Source of the DNA: an uncultured Ruminococcus sp.
GTDB taxonomy: Bacteria; Bacillota; Clostridia; Oscillospirales; Acutalibacteraceae
Direction: 5' to 3'
DNA: 8,520 nt
Assembly: GCA_902803585.1 (NCBI GenBank)
Contig: CADCQO010000131.1
Location: forward strand, 1 to 8,520
The translations under genes and the position numbers were made by a program. The notes beneath the pieces were generated by a model. It was not told where the DNA came from and did not search any database. It worked only from the letters and a program-made list of their open reading frames with translations. Below, in pieces: positions 5,433 to 8,520 of the stretch. The first letter of the stretch is position 1. Every line of letters starts with the position of its first letter.

Positions 5433-6581
5433 ATGAGGCAGCGGAAGAATATATGGAGAATGGCCGCGCTTTTGACAGCGGCAGTGTCAGCGGCAAATCT
5501 GTGTCTGACGGAGGCAAAAGCAATGCCTGTTACTGAGGAGAATATACTGGCGCTGCTGGACGAATACGATCCGGACGGTGCTTATATTCTGCGGGAATCT
5601 TTTTCCAGACGTGAAAACGTGCTCGGCTGGTTCGAGAAGGAAAACGATATACTGGCGGACATTGATACAGCGGTACATGAGGAAACACACAGATATACCT
5701 TTCGCAGTCATTCATTAAAACAGGAAGATATCTATATCGGCGGTCAGCAGCATATCTGTGTGAAGTATACCAATGTGTTTGACAGCACGGAAATGAGCGG
5801 GGAGATACCGGAGGAACTGCGTACGTCCCGCTTTGATACCTATATCGGCAGTCCGGAACAAAATCTGGCATCAAATATAGACGGCATATACGGCTTGCTG
5901 AATGAATTCAACGCCTATTCCTGGGGCATGAATACCACTGTCAGCCTGTATGATTGCTACTGGTCTGCTGCTGAATCTCCGCTGGACTGGGACGGATATA
6001 TTCTCCAGAGCTGCAACGACCGTCAGGCATACGGGGATTTCAACTACTATATCCTGAAGTACCTTCTGTATGCACAGAAGCATCACCCCGATATTTACAG
6101 GGACATCATAGCAAACGAGTCTTTCAGGGAGGCTTATCAGATCACCGAAGGAAGATACCGTGCGCTGATTGCAAAGTGGGAACAGCAGACGGCTGAGATC
6201 ATGGAACGCTGCCATATTGAAAAAGCAAGCGCATATTTGTTTGACGATCAATACAGAAGGCTGATAAACGAGATCAGCAAGCCGGAATATCGTGCTGTTT
6301 ACCGTCTGCTGTGCGGCACTGATATGCCGGATATGAGGGGGACGGTACAGGAATCTGACAATGCGGCGGAAGCGGCGAACGACAGTATACTCATGACGGC
6401 GAATAACGTGAAAACGTACAATACTATTACAAACGACAAAGATACAGACGGGGGACAAGACTGGTGGCGGAGCCTGCTGATAATAGGCGGTATCGTGGCG
6501 GGAGCAGTCATTTTTGTATTGATTCTTACGGCCATAGACAACACATGGACTGATAAGATGAACAGCAGGACGTGTAAGTAA
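5433..6581 (+). CDS. Putative secreted, membrane-anchored HExxH zinc metallopeptidase (uncharacterised)
   Basis: I recognise no named family for this 382-residue protein. An N-terminal signal peptide (Arg/Lys at 2-9, hydrophobic 10-25, likely cut after AKA at 30) and one C-terminal hydrophobic span (about 347-369) with a short basic tail indicate a type I membrane protein whose bulk lies outside the cell. Residues 82-86 are HEETH, the zinc-binding HExxH signature with Glu83 as candidate catalytic base. Glu158 in LLNEFNAYSW, 72 residues after His86, is a plausible third ligand of gluzincin type. Residues 310-345 form an Asn/Asp/Thr-rich stalk. The start follows AAAGGAG (5418-5424) with 8-nt spacing and a good promoter. 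It is monocistronic, divergent from a lipoprotein gene and unrelated to the glg and heat-shock units at its sides. Substrate and active status are unknown; HExxH alone can occur by chance, but its signal peptide, anchor and downstream Glu fit a surface protease. Confidence 0.75.
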   Translation: MRQRKNIWRMAALLTAAVSAANLCLTEAKAMPVTEENILALLDEYDPDGAYILRESFSRRENVLGWFEKENDILADIDTAVHEETHRYTFRSHSLKQEDIYIGGQQHICVKYTNVFDSTEMSGEIPEELRTSRFDTYIGSPEQNLASNIDGIYGLLNEFNAYSWGMNTTVSLYDCYWSAAESPLDWDGYILQSCNDRQAYGDFNYYILKYLLYAQKHHPDIYRDIIANESFREAYQITEGRYRALIAKWEQQTAEIMERCHIEKASAYLFDDQYRRLINEISKPEYRAVYRLLCGTDMPDMRGTVQESDNAAEAANDSILMTANNVKTYNTITNDKDTDGGQDWWRSLLIIGGIVAGAVIFVLILTAIDNTWTDKMNSRTCK

Positions 6582-6617
6582 ACAGAGCCGGTGGTTTGTT
6601 TCAATGACGGGTATAGT

Positions 6618-6660
6618 AAAGGAGGGCAGTACTGCGGCGGTGCTGCCTTTCCTTTGTTTT
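6618..6660 (+). terminator. Intrinsic terminator after the putative metallopeptidase gene
   Basis: GGCAGTAC (6625-6632) pairs with GTGCTGCC (6640-6647) around a 7-nt loop with one G-U pair, and AAAGG (6618-6622) extends the stem with CCTTT (6651-6655) across a small internal loop. TTTGTTTT follows. It begins 37 bp after the stop codon and isolates the gene from the heat-shock operon downstream. Confidence 0.72.
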
Positions 6661-6692
6661 GGGCAGAATATAAAAAAATTGGCATAAAGGTC

Positions 6693-6721
6693 TTGACAAG
6701 TGCGAAAGATAATGGTACATT
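6693..6721 (+). promoter_or_regulatory. Vegetative promoter of the hrcA-grpE-dnaK operon
   Basis: A consensus -35 TTGACA (6693-6698) lies 17 bp before TACATT (6716-6721), a fair -10. The expected transcription start, near 6728, falls immediately before the CIRCE element, so HrcA bound to CIRCE would block initiation or early elongation. A perfect 15-bp inverted repeat, ATAATG-GTA-CATTAT (6709-6723), overlaps the -10 box. Confidence 0.88.
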
Positions 6722-6730
6722 ATTAGTAGA

Positions 6731-6757
6731 TTAGCACTCAACAAGTGAGAGTGCTAA
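6731..6757. promoter_or_regulatory. CIRCE operator (HrcA binding site)
   Basis: TTAGCACTC (6731-6739), a 9-nt spacer, then GAGTGCTAA (6749-6757) is an exact match to the CIRCE consensus. HrcA binds it as a dimer and represses class I heat-shock genes until GroEL is titrated by unfolded protein. In RNA the same repeat forms a 9-bp hairpin just upstream of the hrcA ribosome binding site. hrcA is the first gene behind it, so regulation is autogenous and also covers grpE and dnaK. Confidence 0.98.
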
Positions 6758-6773
6758 TGAAAGGGTGGCTGAT

Positions 6774-7802
6774 ATGGAACCGACTGAAAGAAAAATGAAG
6801 ATTCTTGAAGCGGTTGTGGAGGCATATATAAAAACAGGCGATCCGATCGGCTCAAAGGCGATATGCGATGTGCTGGATTTTAATGTTTCATCGGCAACCG
6901 TCAGAAATGATATGGCAGAACTGTCAAATCTCGGTTTACTGGCACAGCCCCATACATCATCGGGCAGAGTGCCGACAGAACTGGGGTATCGGGTCTATAT
7001 TGATGACCTGATGAAGCACGTTTCCCTCAGCAGACGGGAACGGACAGCAATTAAAAATGCACTTGAGCTTCACGCCGATACGCCGGAGGAACTGCTCGGA
7101 ACTGCTGCGGAAATTCTGTCAAAAATCACCGGCTGTGCGGCAATAGCAGCTTCACCCCCCGGTGAGAATGCACGGATTCGTCACGTCAAATTCGTACAGA
7201 CAGGACATTATACCGCAATGGCAGTCCTGATTACTTCTCTTGGTTCTGTCAAACCGAAGCTCTTCCGGTGCGATTACCGCATTACACCGTCACTTCTCGA
7301 ACTTTTTGACAAGGCAGTCAACGAAAGGCTGAGCGGTATATCCGTTACAGCGGTGACGCCCGCCTTTATCCAGACAACCGCTCTGGCGTTGGGTGAAATG
7401 TCAATGATGATGCCCAGCGTACTGTTAGCGGTCAGCGAAGCGGCAAGAGAGGCCTCAGCGGACGGTATGGCAATCAAGGGACAGTCCAATCTTTTCCTGA
7501 TACCGGAGTTGGATGCGGCGGACGGCAAAAAGGTGATGGAACTGCTGGGACATCACGGGGAGTTATCCAGACTGATCGCTGCGGCAAGCACCCGAACAGG
7601 CGTACTTATCGGCAGCGAACTGACAAATCCCGCTTTCAGCTGTCTGAGCGTTGCGGCAGTGCCTTACACGGCAGCACCCGACTGTACCGGAATGCTGGCA
7701 GTGATCGGACCGCTGAGAATGAACTATCCCAGAATGATAGCTTCACTTGAGTGTGTCGCTGATTTAGTCGGCGAGTCACTTTCAGAGTTATTGGAATTAT
7801 AG
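6774..7802 (+). CDS. hrcA: Heat-inducible transcription repressor HrcA
   Basis: HrcA is the repressor that binds CIRCE and switches off the chaperone genes; its folding depends on GroEL, making it a stress sensor. The product has 342 residues, the usual length. The N-terminal winged helix contains ILEAVVEAYIKTGDPIGSKA and the family signature region SSATVRNDMAELSNLGLLAQ, then HTSSGRVPTELGYRVYID. The central and C-terminal GAF-like part includes TGVLIGSE and GPLRMNYPRMI near the end, typical of HrcA. I chose ATG at 6774 because AAAGGG (6760-6765) sits 8 nt upstream. An in-frame GTG at 6765 would add three residues but touches that same ribosome binding site, leaving no spacing. It is the first gene of the operon, 28 bp before grpE. 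Confidence 0.95.
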   Translation: MEPTERKMKILEAVVEAYIKTGDPIGSKAICDVLDFNVSSATVRNDMAELSNLGLLAQPHTSSGRVPTELGYRVYIDDLMKHVSLSRRERTAIKNALELHADTPEELLGTAAEILSKITGCAAIAASPPGENARIRHVKFVQTGHYTAMAVLITSLGSVKPKLFRCDYRITPSLLELFDKAVNERLSGISVTAVTPAFIQTTALALGEMSMMMPSVLLAVSEAAREASADGMAIKGQSNLFLIPELDAADGKKVMELLGHHGELSRLIAAASTRTGVLIGSELTNPAFSCLSVAAVPYTAAPDCTGMLAVIGPLRMNYPRMIASLECVADLVGESLSELLEL

Positions 7803-7830
7803 AGAAATTGATCGGAAAGGAGAAATTTCG

Positions 7831-8406
7831 ATGGCTAAGAAAAAGCATCGTGAAAGCACGGAGCCGACAGCGGCTGCGCAGACAACAGAAACAGTAACGG
7901 AATCTGAGGAGGACGCTGCTGTATCAGCTGCCGGCAGTCAGACGGAAGCGCCGGCACCGATGAATGCGGAAACAGAGGCGCTCAGACTGGAGCTTGAAAC
8001 ACAGAAAGACCAGTTTTTGCGTATGGCGGCAGAGTATGACAACTATCGCAAGCGTACCGAAAAGGAAAAGTTAGCGACTTATGACAATGCAATCGCTACG
8101 GCGGTTGAGGCGTTTCTGCCGGTTGTCGACAACTTTGCGCTGGCTCTGGATGCCGGACAGAATATGCCCGAAGAGTTCCGCAAGGGTCTGGAAATGATCG
8201 CCAAAAAATTCGAGGGTGCTTTTGAAAAGCTCCATGTAAAGGCTTTTGGTGAACGCGGCGAGCGGTTTGATCCTGCTTTTCATAACGCTATTTCCCGTGC
8301 CGATGACCCCGAAATCGAAGAGGACCACATTGTATCGGTCTTTCAGAAGGGCTATCAGATCGGTGATAAGATTATCCGTCATGCGATGGTGCAGATCGCC
8401 AATTAG
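7831..8406 (+). CDS. grpE: Nucleotide exchange factor GrpE (HSP-70 cofactor)
   Basis: GrpE releases ADP from DnaK and so resets the chaperone cycle in the cytoplasm. The 191 residues show the normal layout. There is a disordered Ala/Thr/Glu-rich N-terminus (about 1-46), then a long coiled-coil helix region including FLRMAAEYDNYRKRTEKEK and VEAFLPVVDNFALAL. The C-terminal beta domain contains FDPAFHNAI, IVSVFQKGYQIGDKIIRHAM and ends VQIAN. The start has AAAGGAG at 7816-7822 with 8-nt spacing. It lies between hrcA and dnaK, the standard Firmicutes order, and should be co-regulated by the upstream CIRCE. The 73-bp gap to dnaK shows no convincing promoter, second CIRCE or terminator. Confidence 0.97.
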   Translation: MAKKKHRESTEPTAAAQTTETVTESEEDAAVSAAGSQTEAPAPMNAETEALRLELETQKDQFLRMAAEYDNYRKRTEKEKLATYDNAIATAVEAFLPVVDNFALALDAGQNMPEEFRKGLEMIAKKFEGAFEKLHVKAFGERGERFDPAFHNAISRADDPEIEEDHIVSVFQKGYQIGDKIIRHAMVQIAN

Positions 8407-8479
8407 TATCTGACCGTCAGCGGCTGATATTTACGAATAAGAAAATTGAAACAATGATATTATTTGGAGGTAATTGATT

Positions 8480-8520
8480 ATGGCAAAGACAATTGGTATT
8501 GACCTTGGTACAACAAACTC
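8480..8520 (+). CDS. dnaK: Chaperone protein DnaK (HSP70), N-terminal start only
   Basis: The last 41 bases encode MAKTIGIDLGTTN and the start of a further codon; the window then ends. This is the start of HSP70, where the IDLGTTNS loop belongs to the ATPase phosphate-binding site. GGAGG at 8466-8470 lies 9 nt before the ATG. The position after hrcA and grpE confirms the call. DnaK binds exposed hydrophobic segments of unfolded proteins in an ATP cycle driven by DnaJ and GrpE. Confidence 0.95.
   Translation, partial: MAKTIGIDLGTTN

Noticed and set aside
6765..6773. GTG start for hrcA adding three residues
   Set aside because: The GTG directly abuts the AAAGG ribosome binding site with no spacer, while ATG at 6774 has normal spacing and gives a typical HrcA N-terminus.
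7804..7829. GAAATT/AATTTC hairpin with the grpE ribosome binding site in its loop, as an RNA thermometer
   Set aside because: The stem is 6 bp with five A-U pairs and a 14-nt loop, too weak to matter, and the ribosome binding site itself is unpaired.
8407..8479. Separate promoter or CIRCE before dnaK
   Set aside because: TATTAT at 8458-8463 has no -35 at proper distance and would start transcription inside the ribosome binding site; no CIRCE half-sites are present.
1..8520. CRISPR array, tRNA, rRNA, transposase or phage genes
   Set aside because: No spaced direct repeats, RNA-gene folds or mobile-element proteins were seen; the window is ordinary chromosomal gene content.

Overview
The window looks like chromosome of a Gram-positive gut-type Clostridium relative, most likely Ruminococcus or another Oscillospiraceae/Ruminococcaceae member. 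The grounds are the Firmicutes-type glycogen cluster with separate GlgC and GlgD subunits, the HrcA/CIRCE heat-shock operon, strong AGGAGG-type ribosome binding sites, TGnTATAAT promoters and a lipoprotein of a type common in Clostridia. The genus assignment is an inference from protein resemblance, not from a search.

Positions 1-4589 (+ strand) hold a glycogen-synthesis cluster in the order glgB (3' end only), glgC, glgD, glgA. GlgC (with its catalytically degenerate partner GlgD) makes ADP-glucose, GlgA polymerises it into alpha-1,4-glucan, and GlgB adds alpha-1,6 branches. glgC and glgD are 2 bp apart. glgB-glgC and glgD-glgA are separated by 134 and 166 bp, and both gaps are rich in inverted repeats. 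Three details stand out. GlgB carries a 64-residue tail of alternating basic and acidic blocks. GlgC has Cys where the GxGxRL loop normally has Arg. GlgA has Ala where the KxGGL motif normally has Lys. A strong bidirectional terminator closes the cluster.

Positions 4748-6660 hold two exported proteins of unknown role, transcribed divergently from a 247-bp intergenic region with an extended -10 promoter on each strand. On the minus strand is a small lipoprotein with a DUF5640-like beta domain. On the plus strand is a 382-residue secreted, C-terminally membrane-anchored protein with an HEETH motif and a downstream conserved-looking Glu, so it is probably an undescribed zinc metallopeptidase. 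It is followed by its own terminator.

Positions 6693-8520 hold the class I heat-shock operon hrcA-grpE-dnaK. It has a consensus-like promoter (TTGACA, 17 bp, TACATT) and a perfect CIRCE operator just downstream of the expected transcription start. HrcA represses through CIRCE; GrpE is the nucleotide exchange factor for DnaK, whose first codons end the window. The only clearly novel-looking protein is the putative metallopeptidase; the most unusual sequence details are the active-site substitutions in GlgC and GlgA and the GlgB tail.
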